Shown here: positions 45,846 through 54,834 of the stretch, one piece after another
Numbering within the stretch: the stretch's first letter is position 1
Layout: each line of letters starts with the position of its first letter
Assembly: GCF_005048855.1 (NCBI RefSeq)
Contig: NZ_SUME01000005.1
Span: 62,001 to 126,000, forward strand
DNA length: 64,000 nt
Origin: Sphingobacterium olei
Lineage (GTDB): Bacteria; Bacteroidota; Bacteroidia; Sphingobacteriales; Sphingobacteriaceae
Reading direction: 5' to 3'
The notes under the pieces: generated by a model
What the model was told of the DNA's origin: nothing
The model's input: only the letters and a program-made list of their open reading frames with translations
The model's database searches: none
Position numbers and translations under genes: made by a program

Positions 45846-47960
45846 ATGAATAAAAAAAGTTTCTTACCCTTTATGGTAATCGCTTCAATATTTGTTGGTT
45901 GTAACAGTGAAGAAAAGCAAAATCAATCAGACAATCCCTTGTTGATTGATAGTGAGACACCTTTTAATGTTCCTGCGTTTGATCAGATTAGAGATGAACA
46001 TTTTAGACCTGCTTTTGAGGAAGCATTACAGCAGCATAATTTGGAAATAGAAAAAATCGTTAGTAACCAAGACGAAGCAAGTTTTACCAACACTATTTTG
46101 GCTTTGGAAAATGCCGGATCACTACTTAACAAGGTTTCTACTGTTTTCTTTAACCTCAATTCAGCGAATACAAATGATACCATTCAAGCTATAGCTAAAG
46201 ATTTGGCTCCTGTACTTTCGGCACATAGTGACGAAATCAATCTTAATCCAAAACTTTTTGCACGTGTAAAAGAAGTTTATAGTAAAAAGGAAAGTTTGGG
46301 TTTGGATGCCGAGGATATTAAATTGCTGGAAGAAACGTATAAACGTTTAGTACGTTCGGGAGCAAATTTATCAGACACAGATAAGGAAAAGCTTAAAAAG
46401 ATTAATGCCAAGCTTTCGATCTTGACAACGCAATTTGGACAAAACCTATTGGCCGAGACCAACGCGTATGAGCTGGTCGTGGATAAAAAGGAAGATCTAG
46501 TAGGTTTACCCGAGGGATTAATCTCGGCAGCGGCAGATGTGGCCAATGGAAAGGGCAAAGAAGGAAAATGGGTGTTCACACTTTCGAATCCTTCTGTTAT
46601 GCCGTTTTTGCAATATGCGGATAACCGCGACCTACGTAAACAAATCTGGGAAGCCTACCAATTGCGAGGTAACAACGGAAATACGAACGACAATAAAAAA
46701 GCATTGGTAGAGATTGCAAACCTGCGGTTGGAAAAAGCGAAATTACTTGGATACCCGTCGCATGCAGCTTACGTATTGGAAGAATCTATGGCGTCAGATC
46801 CAAAAAGTGTATATGAATTACTGAATAAACTGTGGGCTCCTGCTTTGGCGAAGGCCAAGATCGAAGCCGAAGATATTCAAAAGGAGATCGAAGCCGCTAA
46901 AGATACATTCGAGGTTGCTCCGTACGACTGGAGATATTATGCCGAAAAAATCAGGGTTAAACGTTTTGCGTTGAATGAAGAAGAGATCAAGCCATATTTT
47001 AGCCTTGCAGCAGTACGCGAAGGCGCATTTGCAACCGCCAGCAAGTTATGGGGCTTATCGTTCGTTGCATTAAACAACGTGCCTGTCTACCATCCGGAGG
47101 TGGAAGTTTACGAAGTAAAAGATAAAGACGGATCGCACCTTGGCCTGTTATTTGCAGATTTTTTTCCACGCGAATCAAAACGTGGGGGGGCTTGGATGAC
47201 TTCTTATCGCAAGCAGTATAAAGAAGAGGGACAGCGTATAGCACCCGTAATTTCTATTGTGTGCAATTTTACAAAACCAGTGGGAGACCAGCCGGCATTA
47301 TTAACATTTGATGAGGCAAGTACGCTATTTCACGAATTTGGCCATGCGTTACATGGTTTATTGTCCAATGTTAAATATAAGTCGCTTTCTGGAACATCGG
47401 TACCGCGTGATTTTGTAGAGTTACCTTCACAAATCATGGAAAACTGGGCCGCTGATGCAGAAGTACTAAAAACATATGCAAAGCATTATCAAACAGGTGA
47501 AGCAATCCCAGATTCATTAATTGCAAAAATGGATAAAGCCGGTACGTTTGACCAAGGATTTGCAACAGTAGAGTATTTGTCTGCTTCTCTGTTGGATATG
47601 AATTATCACGCTGCTACCATTCCGATTACTGCGGAAGTAAATGCTTTTGAAAAAAGTGCTATGACAAAAATTGGCTTAATAGATGCGATCATTCCGCGCT
47701 ATAGAAGTTCCTATTTCCAACACATTTTCTCAGGAGGATATTCCGCAGGCTATTACAGCTATATTTGGTCTGAAGTACTGGATTCTGATGCATTTGCAGC
47801 GTTCAAGGAAAAAGGGCTGTACGATCAAGGCACTGCAGCCTCATTCCGTAAAAATATTTTGGAGAGAGGGGGAACGGGTAATCCGGCAGAGATGTACCAC
47901 ACGTTCCGTGGGACAGATCCAAACCCGATTCACTTGATGAAAAAAAGGGGACTGAACTAA
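45846..47960 (+). CDS. M3 family metallopeptidase (peptidyl-dipeptidase Dcp-like), lipoprotein
   Basis: A 704-residue zinc protease of the oligopeptidase A/Dcp/thimet family. The start MNKKSFLPFMVIASIFVGC gives a lipoprotein signal with Cys19, so it acts in the periplasm or envelope. The zinc motif STLFHEFGHALHGLLS (HExxH) is near residue 495, followed by DFVELPSQIMENWA with the third ligand. The C-terminal YSAGYYSYIWSEVLDSDAF and GNPAEMYHTFRGTDPN are also conserved. Function: trimming of short peptides, probably dipeptides from the C-terminus. A perfect terminator hairpin follows. Confidence 0.93.
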   Translation: MNKKSFLPFMVIASIFVGCNSEEKQNQSDNPLLIDSETPFNVPAFDQIRDEHFRPAFEEALQQHNLEIEKIVSNQDEASFTNTILALENAGSLLNKVSTVFFNLNSANTNDTIQAIAKDLAPVLSAHSDEINLNPKLFARVKEVYSKKESLGLDAEDIKLLEETYKRLVRSGANLSDTDKEKLKKINAKLSILTTQFGQNLLAETNAYELVVDKKEDLVGLPEGLISAAADVANGKGKEGKWVFTLSNPSVMPFLQYADNRDLRKQIWEAYQLRGNNGNTNDNKKALVEIANLRLEKAKLLGYPSHAAYVLEESMASDPKSVYELLNKLWAPALAKAKIEAEDIQKEIEAAKDTFEVAPYDWRYYAEKIRVKRFALNEEEIKPYFSLAAVREGAFATASKLWGLSFVALNNVPVYHPEVEVYEVKDKDGSHLGLLFADFFPRESKRGGAWMTSYRKQYKEEGQRIAPVISIVCNFTKPVGDQPALLTFDEASTLFHEFGHALHGLLSNVKYKSLSGTSVPRDFVELPSQIMENWAADAEVLKTYAKHYQTGEAIPDSLIAKMDKAGTFDQGFATVEYLSASLLDMNYHAATIPITAEVNAFEKSAMTKIGLIDAIIPRYRSSYFQHIFSGGYSAGYYSYIWSEVLDSDAFAAFKEKGLYDQGTAASFRKNILERGGTGNPAEMYHTFRGTDPNPIHLMKKRGLN

Positions 47961-47970
47961 AGTACCATCT

Positions 47971-48002
47971 AAAAAAAGCAAACTGAAAAGTTTGCTTTTT
48001 TT
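47971..48002. terminator. Terminator after the M3 peptidase gene
   Basis: AAAAAAAGCAAACT (47971-47984) and AGTTTGCTTTTTTT (47989-48002) form a perfect 14-bp stem with a GAAA tetraloop. Confidence 0.9.
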
Positions 48003-48123
48003 ATGCTCTGCCAAAATCCAATAGGATGGAACGGCAAAAGTTAATTTAAACATATAACTCAATACCATTAAATTGGGTAAGCAATGAACTTCATGTTTTT
48101 TATTAGACAACTCAACACAGGGA

Positions 48124-48131
48124 TACCTTTG
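48124..48131 (+). promoter_or_regulatory. -7 box upstream of the DNA alkylation repair gene
   Basis: TACCTTTG matches TAnnTTTG. A leader of about 58 nt would reach the ATG at 48194. The -33 position is only T-rich. Confidence 0.4.
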
Positions 48132-48193
48132 TACATACGATAGAAGTTTTTTTGAAATATGGAAAAGCAATTGGCATTTGTTATTTTTATGCT

Positions 48194-49273
48194 ATGGAAC
48201 CACTTAAAGAAATGTTTAATCGGGAATTTTATGTAAACTTTGCTCACGTCTTCGGCGAGGTAACCAAAGACTTTCATGTGGATTCCTTTCTAGGCGATGT
48301 CACCCGTGACATGGACACACTCTCGTTGAATGGCCGACTGCGTAATACATCACATGTGCTCAAAAAGTATCTTCCTACAGACTATAAGCGGGCTGTTGCC
48401 ATTCTGTACGAAGCTGCACCATCCTTGCCGAGTGGTTACACCGCTCTAGTATTACCCGATTACGTGGCTTTATATGGAAAGCAACATTTCGATCTGTCTA
48501 TGGAGGCCCTTCAGTATTTTACCAGGTACGGTTCGGCAGAATTCGCTATACGTGAGTTTCTCAAAACGGATTTGGTCAAAACATTGGATGTCATGCATAA
48601 ATGGGCCGAAGACAGCAACGATCATGTAAGACGTCTGGCCTCCGAAGGAAGTCGTCCGCGACTTCCTTGGTCCTTCAAATTGACAGAAATCATTAAACAG
48701 CCGATGTTAACGCAAGGTATTTTGGAAAGATTAAACGCAGACGAAGCTCTTTATGTACGGAAATCCGTTGCAAATCACCTGAATGACCATACTAAAGACA
48801 ATGATTCATACATGCTTAAACTCGTCAGTAGCTGGGACAAAGCCAACAAACACACATCTTGGATCATTAAGCATGCGATTCGCTCACTTATTAAACGGGG
48901 CAATAAAGAAGCGCTGATGATTTTTGGCTTTGAGAATGAGGTATCGGTCAAACTGGATAACCTTACTACAGACAGAACCTCTCTGCAATTAGGTGATTCA
49001 CTACATTTCAGCTTCGGATTGAGTAGCGAAAGCGAGCAAGAACAAAAACTAGTTGTTGATTATGCCATTCACTATGTAAAAGTTTCCGGTTCCCGTACAA
49101 AAAAGGTGTTTAAACTGAGAGAGGTAAAGATTCTACCAGGCCAGACCATCCAATTCAGCAAAAAGCAACAATTCCAGGATCTGACTACTCGAAAACATTA
49201 CGCCGGCGAGCATCAGTTAGAAATTCTTGTCAACGGAAAAGTAAAAGGTAGTATTGGATTTGAAATAATATAA
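48194..49273 (+). CDS. DNA alkylation repair protein (HEAT-like, AlkC/AlkD superfamily)
   Basis: A 359-residue helical-repeat protein. The start MEPLKEMFNREFYVNF (ATG 48194) is chosen over a TTG-initiated extension at 48152. The region DSNDHVRRLASEGSRPRLPW (about residues 140-160) and DEALYVRKSVANHLND (about 185) are the hallmark HEAT-like repeats of AlkC/AlkD-type glycosylases, which remove alkylated purines without flipping the base. The C-terminal ~100 residues (from about 255) form a beta-rich extra domain that ends KVKGSIGFEI, as in longer AlkC-like members. Repair activity is inferred from the family. Confidence 0.82.
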   Translation: MEPLKEMFNREFYVNFAHVFGEVTKDFHVDSFLGDVTRDMDTLSLNGRLRNTSHVLKKYLPTDYKRAVAILYEAAPSLPSGYTALVLPDYVALYGKQHFDLSMEALQYFTRYGSAEFAIREFLKTDLVKTLDVMHKWAEDSNDHVRRLASEGSRPRLPWSFKLTEIIKQPMLTQGILERLNADEALYVRKSVANHLNDHTKDNDSYMLKLVSSWDKANKHTSWIIKHAIRSLIKRGNKEALMIFGFENEVSVKLDNLTTDRTSLQLGDSLHFSFGLSSESEQEQKLVVDYAIHYVKVSGSRTKKVFKLREVKILPGQTIQFSKKQQFQDLTTRKHYAGEHQLEILVNGKVKGSIGFEII

Positions 49274-49289
49274 AAATTTCCGTAATAAA

Positions 49290-49321
49290 ATTTGGATATC
49301 CAAATATCTTATTTATATTTG
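49290..49321 (+). promoter_or_regulatory. Promoter of the small DUF6686-like gene with palindromic -33 region
   Basis: TTTG (49291-49294) and TATATTTG (49314-49321) are 19 nt apart. The perfect 16-bp palindrome ATTTGGATATCCAAAT (49290-49305) covers the -33 box, suggesting an operator. Confidence 0.55.
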
Positions 49322-49340
49322 ATCTAAATAAGATTAATGT

Positions 49341-49658
49341 ATGTGTCAGTCCATTATATTAAGCACTAAAGGTAATACAACAATAAGTTATTGTAGTCAA
49401 TGTCAAAGTCATTATATATGGCAGAATTCTTTCCTGCTGACTTTTAATGCCAATCAGTATACTAGTTTCTTAGTTGAAATAAAAAGTAAAATAGGGACAG
49501 AAGAATTTGTCAGATTTCCAGATGGAGACTCTAGGTTACTGCTCACTACCCCGGTATATGAAATTTTATTTACGTTCACAGAAGACGAATGGGCTGATTT
49601 CACAGGATCACTAAATGAAGCCTATTATATGCGTGAAATTTATCAATTAATAAATTAA
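49341..49658 (+). CDS. Small cytoplasmic protein, probable DUF6686 family
   Basis: A 105-residue protein without signal or membrane segment. It has Cys2 and the pair SYCSQCQSHYIW (C-x-x-C near residues 18-21), followed by a strand-rich section (FLLTFNANQYTSFLVEIKSK) and an acidic tail region. The C-x-x-C followed by an aromatic-rich stretch matches small Bacteroidota proteins that I recall as DUF6686; the match is from memory. Cys pair could bind a metal, but other ligands are unclear. Own promoter and own terminator, so a stand-alone unit. Confidence 0.65.
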   Translation: MCQSIILSTKGNTTISYCSQCQSHYIWQNSFLLTFNANQYTSFLVEIKSKIGTEEFVRFPDGDSRLLLTTPVYEILFTFTEDEWADFTGSLNEAYYMREIYQLIN

Positions 49659-49747
49659 CAATATTAAGTCCTAGCGGCTTGTGCGTTTTACCAATGCAAC
49701 GAGCCGGTTAGGCACTATTTTCTAGTTGTTGTATCTCTTCTCAATAG

Positions 49748-49790
49748 ACAATTCCCTCAATGGATTTCCCTGCGAGGGATTGTTTTTTTA
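49748..49790 (+). terminator. Terminator after the DUF6686-like gene
   Basis: ACAATTCCCTC (49748-49758) pairs with GAGGGATTGT (49774-49783) with one bulged T, followed by a run of T residues. Ends next to the stop of the convergent ABC transporter gene. Confidence 0.75.
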
Positions 49791-51551
49791 AATCCCAATC
49801 GAATTGAACTGCAAGTCATACAGTTTTTTGTAATGTCCGTCTAGGGTAAGAAGTTCCTGATGCGAGCCCATTTCCTTAATTTCTCCTTTATCGAGTACGA
49901 TAATTTTATCTGCTTTTTGGATGGTAGATAACCGGTGGGCGATAACAATTGCCGTTCTTCCTTCCATTAGATTGTCGATCGCAGACTGAATGAGTTGTTC
50001 GGTTTCCGTGTCGATGGAAGAAGTAGCTTCATCGAGAATTAATATTTTAGGATCATGTACGAGCGCACGGATGAAGGATACCAGTTGGGCTTGTCCTGCA
50101 GAAAGCGTTGCTCCGCGCTCTTGCACTTCATAGTTGAAGTCATTTGGAAGGCGCATAATAAAATCGTGTGCTCCAACTTTTTTGGCAGCATCTATAACAT
50201 CCGATTTTTGAATGGCAGGATCACGCAATGTAATATTATTCAGGACCGTATCCGAGAATAGAAATACATCTTGTAATACCGTAGCGATAGTTTTGCGCAA
50301 AAAGTTTAAATCGTATCTGCGGATATCTACACCATCCAAAAGGATTTCCCCTTTTTGAATTTCATAAAAACGGCTTAAAATATTTATGGTTGAGGATTTA
50401 CCCGCACCCGTGGCACCCACAAGTGCCAACGTCTCTCCGGCGCGAACTTTAAAGTTAACATCTTTCAATATCCATTTTTCATCGTTGTAGGCAAACCAAA
50501 CGTTTTTAAATTCAATCTCGCCCCGGATCTGATTGGGTTTGTATGTTCCCTCATTGGGCGTAGATTCATTGGTGTCCAACACTTCAAATATCCGCTCTGC
50601 AGAGATCATTCCCATCTGAAGCGTATTAAACTTATCAATAAGCTCACGGATAGGCCTAAAAATCATATTGATGTACATCAGAAAGGCAACTACAACTCCC
50701 GGCGAGATAACATCGACCAAGATTTGTTTTGAGCCGTACCATACCAATAGACCCGTTGCGATTGCTATGATAATCTCTAAAACCGGGAAAAATATTGAAA
50801 AATACCAATTGGCGCGAATATGCGCATTTCGGTGCTCCTTGTTGATGGTCTTGAATTTTCGGATTTCCTGCTCTTCTCTTGCGAAATATTGAATGATGCC
50901 CATTCCCGAAATATGTTCTTGCAGAAATGTGTTGAGGTTCGAGACCCAAAGCCTTACAGACTGAAAAGCAGATTTCATAGCTTCTTTGAATACGTAAGTT
51001 GCCCCGATCATCAGTGGCATAGGTATCAGTACAATTAAAGTAAGACGCCAGTCAGTATAAAACATGACGCCGAGAATGACAACCAATTGTAGCAGATCCC
51101 CTATAATTTGGATCAATCCTTCAGAAAAAATATTGGATATAGTTTCTAGATCGGAAATTGTACGTGTGATCAATCTCCCAATAGGTGTATTGTCAAAGTA
51201 TTTTAATCTGAGGTTGGTAATATGATTAAATACCTGAATCCGAATGTCACGAATGACCGATTGTCCTAACATATTGGTCATTAACGTGTGAAAATAACGT
51301 ATAACGGTCTGTGCAATGAGCAAAAGCATCATGACGATCAGCATCGTGGTCAAACCGGTGTAGTTGGCGGACAAAATATAACGATCTAACGTATGTTCTA
51401 TCAGGAGAGGAAGAGCCGGCGCAACAGCAGCCAGTAGTATGGTCAATATAACGGATATCCAAAATACACGGCGATAAGGCTGCATGTATTTCGTTAACCG
51501 ACTGATCAATCTGCCGTCGTAAGCTTTTCCTACTATTTTATTTTCTTTCAA
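49788..51551 (-). CDS. ABC transporter with fused permease and ATPase (MsbA/exporter type)
   Basis: A 587-residue half-transporter. Six membrane helices occupy about residues 20-305 (first at RVFWISVILTILLAAVAPAL). The ATPase has Walker A ALVGATGAGKSSTINIL near 378, the signature TLSAGQAQLVSFIRAL (LSAGQ in place of the textbook LSGGQ, a common variant in this subgroup), Walker B PKILILDEATSSIDTE and the H-loop VIAHRLSTI. It probably exports lipids or hydrophobic compounds as a homodimer. The gene begins 2 nt after the truA stop and is co-transcribed with it. Confidence 0.92.
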   Translation of the reverse strand: MKENKIVGKAYDGRLISRLTKYMQPYRRVFWISVILTILLAAVAPALPLLIEHTLDRYILSANYTGLTTMLIVMMLLLIAQTVIRYFHTLMTNMLGQSVIRDIRIQVFNHITNLRLKYFDNTPIGRLITRTISDLETISNIFSEGLIQIIGDLLQLVVILGVMFYTDWRLTLIVLIPMPLMIGATYVFKEAMKSAFQSVRLWVSNLNTFLQEHISGMGIIQYFAREEQEIRKFKTINKEHRNAHIRANWYFSIFFPVLEIIIAIATGLLVWYGSKQILVDVISPGVVVAFLMYINMIFRPIRELIDKFNTLQMGMISAERIFEVLDTNESTPNEGTYKPNQIRGEIEFKNVWFAYNDEKWILKDVNFKVRAGETLALVGATGAGKSSTINILSRFYEIQKGEILLDGVDIRRYDLNFLRKTIATVLQDVFLFSDTVLNNITLRDPAIQKSDVIDAAKKVGAHDFIMRLPNDFNYEVQERGATLSAGQAQLVSFIRALVHDPKILILDEATSSIDTETEQLIQSAIDNLMEGRTAIVIAHRLSTIQKADKIIVLDKGEIKEMGSHQELLTLDGHYKKLYDLQFNSIGI

Positions 51552-51553
51552 TG

Positions 51554-52339
51554 CTATTCTTTAATTGGGTCAATATAAGGATATTTTATCTTAGTGAGGT
51601 ACAATCCATGTGCTGGAACCGAGGTGCCAGCTTTTGAACGATCTTGACTGGCGAGTACCTCTTCTACATAAGAAATTGACTTGCCTTTGGCACCGACTTC
51701 TAGCAATGTTCCGACAATAGCACGCACCATATTACGTAGAAATCGATCGGCTGTAATATGGAAAACTAATTTTTCCGCTACCTCTATCCATTTCGCTTCT
51801 GTTATCGTACAGATATTAGTGAATACCTGCGTGTTCGATTTGCTAAAACAACCAAAATCTTTTTTTCCCAATAACAACTTGGCAGCCTCATTCATTCGTT
51901 GCACATCCAGTCGATCCCGGAGCTGCCATGATCTATTGATCAAAAAAGGGTCCTTTGTGAAATGAACATGATATTCATACGACCGTTCAGTTGCGTCGAA
52001 CCGAGCATGTGATGCTGCCTCTACCTCTAAAAGGCGGGTTACAGAAATATCAAAAGGTAGTAGAGCATTCAGTGAGTGTACGAATCGGTCGGGACTATTT
52101 ATAAGTAATATATTATCACTGTCAAAGTGCACATAGAGTTGCTTTGCATGTACTCCAGTATCCGTCCGCCCCGCACCGAGAGTTTCCACTTCGGCACGTA
52201 ATAAAGTCTGTAAAGCAAGGTTTAGTTTTTCCTGTACCGATACAGCATTAGGCTGTATCTGCCAACCATGATATGCCGTACCGTCGTAAGCAATTTCTAA
52301 AAAAAAGCGTTTTGTACCTTTCACCAAGCAAAGGTACAT
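51554..52339 (-). CDS. truA: tRNA pseudouridine synthase A
   Basis: A 261-residue enzyme that makes pseudouridine at positions 38-40 of tRNA anticodon stems. FFLEIAYDGTAYHGWQIQPN near the start, the catalytic Asp in GAGRTDTGVHAKQLYVHFD (near residue 60), SHARFDATERSYEYHVHF and DRFLRNMVRAIVGTLLEVG are the family hallmarks. Start choice is uncertain: the ATG at 52339 lies immediately before a TACCTTTG -7-like box, so a GTG at 52324 (VKGTKRFFLE) may be the true start. Followed within 2 nt by an ABC exporter gene. Confidence 0.93.
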   Translation of the reverse strand: MYLCLVKGTKRFFLEIAYDGTAYHGWQIQPNAVSVQEKLNLALQTLLRAEVETLGAGRTDTGVHAKQLYVHFDSDNILLINSPDRFVHSLNALLPFDISVTRLLEVEAASHARFDATERSYEYHVHFTKDPFLINRSWQLRDRLDVQRMNEAAKLLLGKKDFGCFSKSNTQVFTNICTITEAKWIEVAEKLVFHITADRFLRNMVRAIVGTLLEVGAKGKSISYVEEVLASQDRSKAGTSVPAHGLYLTKIKYPYIDPIKE

Positions 52340-52521
52340 AAATTAGTAATGCGCTAAAATGTCCAGTAAACCTAAAAGGTCTAAAACACGAAAAATGACG
52401 GTAAGCATATGATTTAGAATGTCGAGGTTGAAGTTGATGATAAACTAAATCATCTTTTTCGTGTTTATACTGTATTCTATGTGCAAAGTATGTTATTTAC
52501 AGCAGATGGGAGGCTGATAAC

Positions 52522-52552
52522 TTGCATTTACACGACAAGTTATCTAAGTTTG
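52522..52552 (+). promoter_or_regulatory. Promoter of the DUF4293 gene
   Basis: TTG (52522-52524) and TAAGTTTG (52545-52552) are 20 nt apart. The box is preceded by TTATC, as in the nuo and prfB promoters. Leader about 22 nt. Confidence 0.65.
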
Positions 52553-52578
52553 TTGTCAATTAAAAATATCGATATTCT

Positions 52579-53052
52579 ATGATACAGCGTATTCAAACAA
52601 TATGGTTACTATTAGCTAGCATTGTCATTTTTGGACTATTTTTATTCCCTTACTTAAATTATAACGATTTAGTAGGCTTAGGAAAAAAATTATATGTAAC
52701 GGGTTCCTATACCGCGGTAAATGGTGAGCCTATAAAACAACAGTCGAATATATTACAGATGATAGCAACCGTGATCTTAGGCCTGTTTCCCCTTTATATT
52801 ATTTTCCAGTTTAAAAACAGAAAACGTCAGGTACTGTTAGTTTTAATAGAAATTTTGCTGATCGTTCTATTTGGCGTTTGGCTTATCGTGACGGCGAATC
52901 ATACGCTTTCGCTGACATCACAATCCATTGGAGCTCATAATATTGGTATTGGATTTTTCTTGCTACCGATAACGGTTATACTTTTAGGAATGGCAGCTGG
53001 CGGCATTCGTAAAGATGAAAAAATTATCAAATCAGCGGATCGTTTAAGGTAG
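52579..53052 (+). CDS. DUF4293 four-helix membrane protein
   Basis: A 157-residue integral membrane protein with helices near residues 5-25 (QTIWLLLASIVIFGLFLFPY), 58-76, 84-103 and 120-140. The short basic tail is cytoplasmic. Layout and N-terminus match DUF4293, a Bacteroidota family of unknown role. It lies head-to-head with truA, 239 nt apart. The next gene begins 7 nt after its stop, so they form an operon. Confidence 0.82.
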   Translation: MIQRIQTIWLLLASIVIFGLFLFPYLNYNDLVGLGKKLYVTGSYTAVNGEPIKQQSNILQMIATVILGLFPLYIIFQFKNRKRQVLLVLIEILLIVLFGVWLIVTANHTLSLTSQSIGAHNIGIGFFLLPITVILLGMAAGGIRKDEKIIKSADRLR

Positions 53053-53059
53053 TAAGAAT

Positions 53060-53515
53060 ATGAAAAAGGTACTTTGTGGGTTGTCTTTTATATTATTTAC
53101 CCATTTAGCATTTGCACAGGAAATAGATACTACGGCGATACTGGTGGATGAAATTCAGGTGGATATAAAGCAAGTAGGACTTTCAGCAAAAGGGGATACT
53201 GCTACCGTAGACCTGTTTCTGATATCTTATCAGCGGAATCCGCGGGAGTTTAAGTTAAATACCTATGCTACACAAGTGGGCGATTCGAAAGGTAACTACC
53301 ATTTATACGATAGTATGAAGATGGGGAAAGTACTCGTCTTATTGGCCGACCGTCAAAATTATCTTCATTATTTTATGGAAGAGGATGTTCCCGTACCTTT
53401 GCAAATCAAGGTAGCAACTTGGACTAAAGACAGGGGAAAACCCACATATCTGAAGCTGGTATTTGAGGACAGCAAAGAAGAAGGTAAATATTTAGAAAAG
53501 ATTGTTCAGTTATAA
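53060..53515 (+). CDS. Secreted protein of unknown function, partner of DUF4293
   Basis: A 151-residue protein with a signal peptide (MKKVLCGLSFILFTHLAFA, cut near AFAQ). The mature part is rich in beta strands (VDLFLISYQRNPREFKLNTY, KVLVLLADRQNYLHYFMEED) and contains no Cys or catalytic motif. I do not recognise the family. Operon position (7 nt after DUF4293) suggests a periplasmic partner of that membrane protein. Its last codons form one arm of a bidirectional terminator. Confidence 0.65.
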   Translation: MKKVLCGLSFILFTHLAFAQEIDTTAILVDEIQVDIKQVGLSAKGDTATVDLFLISYQRNPREFKLNTYATQVGDSKGNYHLYDSMKMGKVLVLLADRQNYLHYFMEEDVPVPLQIKVATWTKDRGKPTYLKLVFEDSKEEGKYLEKIVQL

Positions 53516-53530
53516 TCAACAATCTTTTTT
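53496..53530. terminator. Bidirectional terminator spanning two abutting stop codons
   Basis: AAAAGATTGTT (53496-53506) pairs perfectly with AACAATCTTTT (53518-53528), with the plus-strand TAA stop in the loop and the minus-strand TGA (53518-53516) at the loop's edge. A T-run follows on the plus strand and the complementary arm provides U-residues for the other side. Confidence 0.75.
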
Positions 53531-54742
53531 GTTTTTTAACCTTTTAAATCCGTACACTTCCAGTCTAGGATCGTGTATCCCCCTCACGATGTTGCTGATT
53601 ACCTGTGCGCCAATCATGCTAAACGTGATGCCATTTCCCCCATAACCTAATGTAAACAGCATTTTTGGATGACGAGGCCAAGCACCGATAAATGGTAACC
53701 CATCTGCCGTAGCGCTAAATGTACCGCACCAACTCATTTCCGTAACAAAAGGTATCTCAGGAAACATTTTTCTGAATTTCCTTTCTAGTGCTTTTGATTT
53801 GGTTCTGAGTTTGTCATCCCGTATGTCGGGAGCGGAATAAGGGATGTCTTCACCGCCGACGATTATCCTGTTGTCGTCTGTAGTTCGCATGTAGAGATAG
53901 GGATTTTTAGTTTCCCATATCAACGCTCTTTTGTGCCATAATAATTTGGGATCTACAGGCTGCGAAATGATTGCGTAAGTAGATAGTAATGTCATGACTT
54001 TTTGCGGTAAAAAATCACCCGCTTCAAACCCTGCGGCCACAACCACGTATTCACAGGTAACGGTGTAGCCTTCTGTTGTGGTTAGGGTATAGCCGTTCTT
54101 TTGCTTCCTGTAGTTTTCTATTAAGGTGTGGGAGTAGATCTCCAATTTTTTATTTTTCAGGTAATGATTTAGGATGCCGGTAGCACATTGGTAACAATCT
54201 ATTTGAGCAGAGCTGTCGTTGTAAAGGGCAGCTTCATTGTCGACGCCCAATGTTTTAGCAAGCTGTTGCTTATTCAGAAATTGTATCGGTAGGTCATTTT
54301 TTTTGCGCACTTCATATTCTTTTTCGAGCAGTCGAACCCCACGCTGATTGCTGGCCAGGAGGAAAGTGGGAATCTGCTTATAACTTCCATCTGCTTTTGT
54401 TTCTTTTAATACCTCACGAATATCAGCAATGGAGTTAAGACAATCTTTATAGGCACGGACGGCGTGGTCTTCACCTACCAATTCGATCAGATTGGTTAAA
54501 GGTTCGTCTATTTCGTACTGCAATTGAGATGTACTGGCGGCGCTACTGCCTAAGCCAATAGAACGTTTATCGATGATCACACAGGCGATATTTTGCTTAC
54601 AGAGCTCATGAGCAACTAGGCTTCCTGTTATGCCAGACCCGATAATGGCCACTTTTGTTTGTATGTTTGTTTTGAGGGGATTGAAATGATTAAACAATTT
54701 GTTTTTTACAATCCAATAAGGAAGACCTGAATGTAGCTCCAT
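53516..54742 (-). CDS. FAD-dependent oxidoreductase (DAO family)
   Basis: A 408-residue flavoprotein of the D-amino-acid oxidase-like superfamily. The dinucleotide-binding motif VAIIGSGITGSLVAHELCKQ (GxGxxG, near residue 32) is followed by CVIIDKRSIGLGSSAASTSQ, where the acidic residue binds the FAD ribose. The C-terminal LPFIGAWPRHPKMLFTLGYG and GNGITFSMIGAQVISNIV close the FAD site. It oxidises an amine or amino acid; substrate unknown. Single gene, convergent with the DUF4293 operon with zero bases between stop codons. Confidence 0.88.
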   Translation of the reverse strand: MELHSGLPYWIVKNKLFNHFNPLKTNIQTKVAIIGSGITGSLVAHELCKQNIACVIIDKRSIGLGSSAASTSQLQYEIDEPLTNLIELVGEDHAVRAYKDCLNSIADIREVLKETKADGSYKQIPTFLLASNQRGVRLLEKEYEVRKKNDLPIQFLNKQQLAKTLGVDNEAALYNDSSAQIDCYQCATGILNHYLKNKKLEIYSHTLIENYRKQKNGYTLTTTEGYTVTCEYVVVAAGFEAGDFLPQKVMTLLSTYAIISQPVDPKLLWHKRALIWETKNPYLYMRTTDDNRIIVGGEDIPYSAPDIRDDKLRTKSKALERKFRKMFPEIPFVTEMSWCGTFSATADGLPFIGAWPRHPKMLFTLGYGGNGITFSMIGAQVISNIVRGIHDPRLEVYGFKRLKNKKDC

Positions 54743-54803
54743 AAATCAAGATTAGTTAATCCCTAAACACAGATCGGTATGCAATGGTTTGTGCGTGATG
54801 CAA

Positions 54804-54831
54804 TAAAAAAGGCTAACAATTTGTTAGCCTT
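54804..54831 (-). terminator. Terminator of the membrane TPR gene
   Basis: AAGGCTAAC (54809-54817) pairs with GTTAGCCTT (54823-54831). On the minus strand the hairpin is followed by TTTTT (complement of the A-run at 54804-54810). Confidence 0.8.
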
Positions 54832-54834
54832 AAT

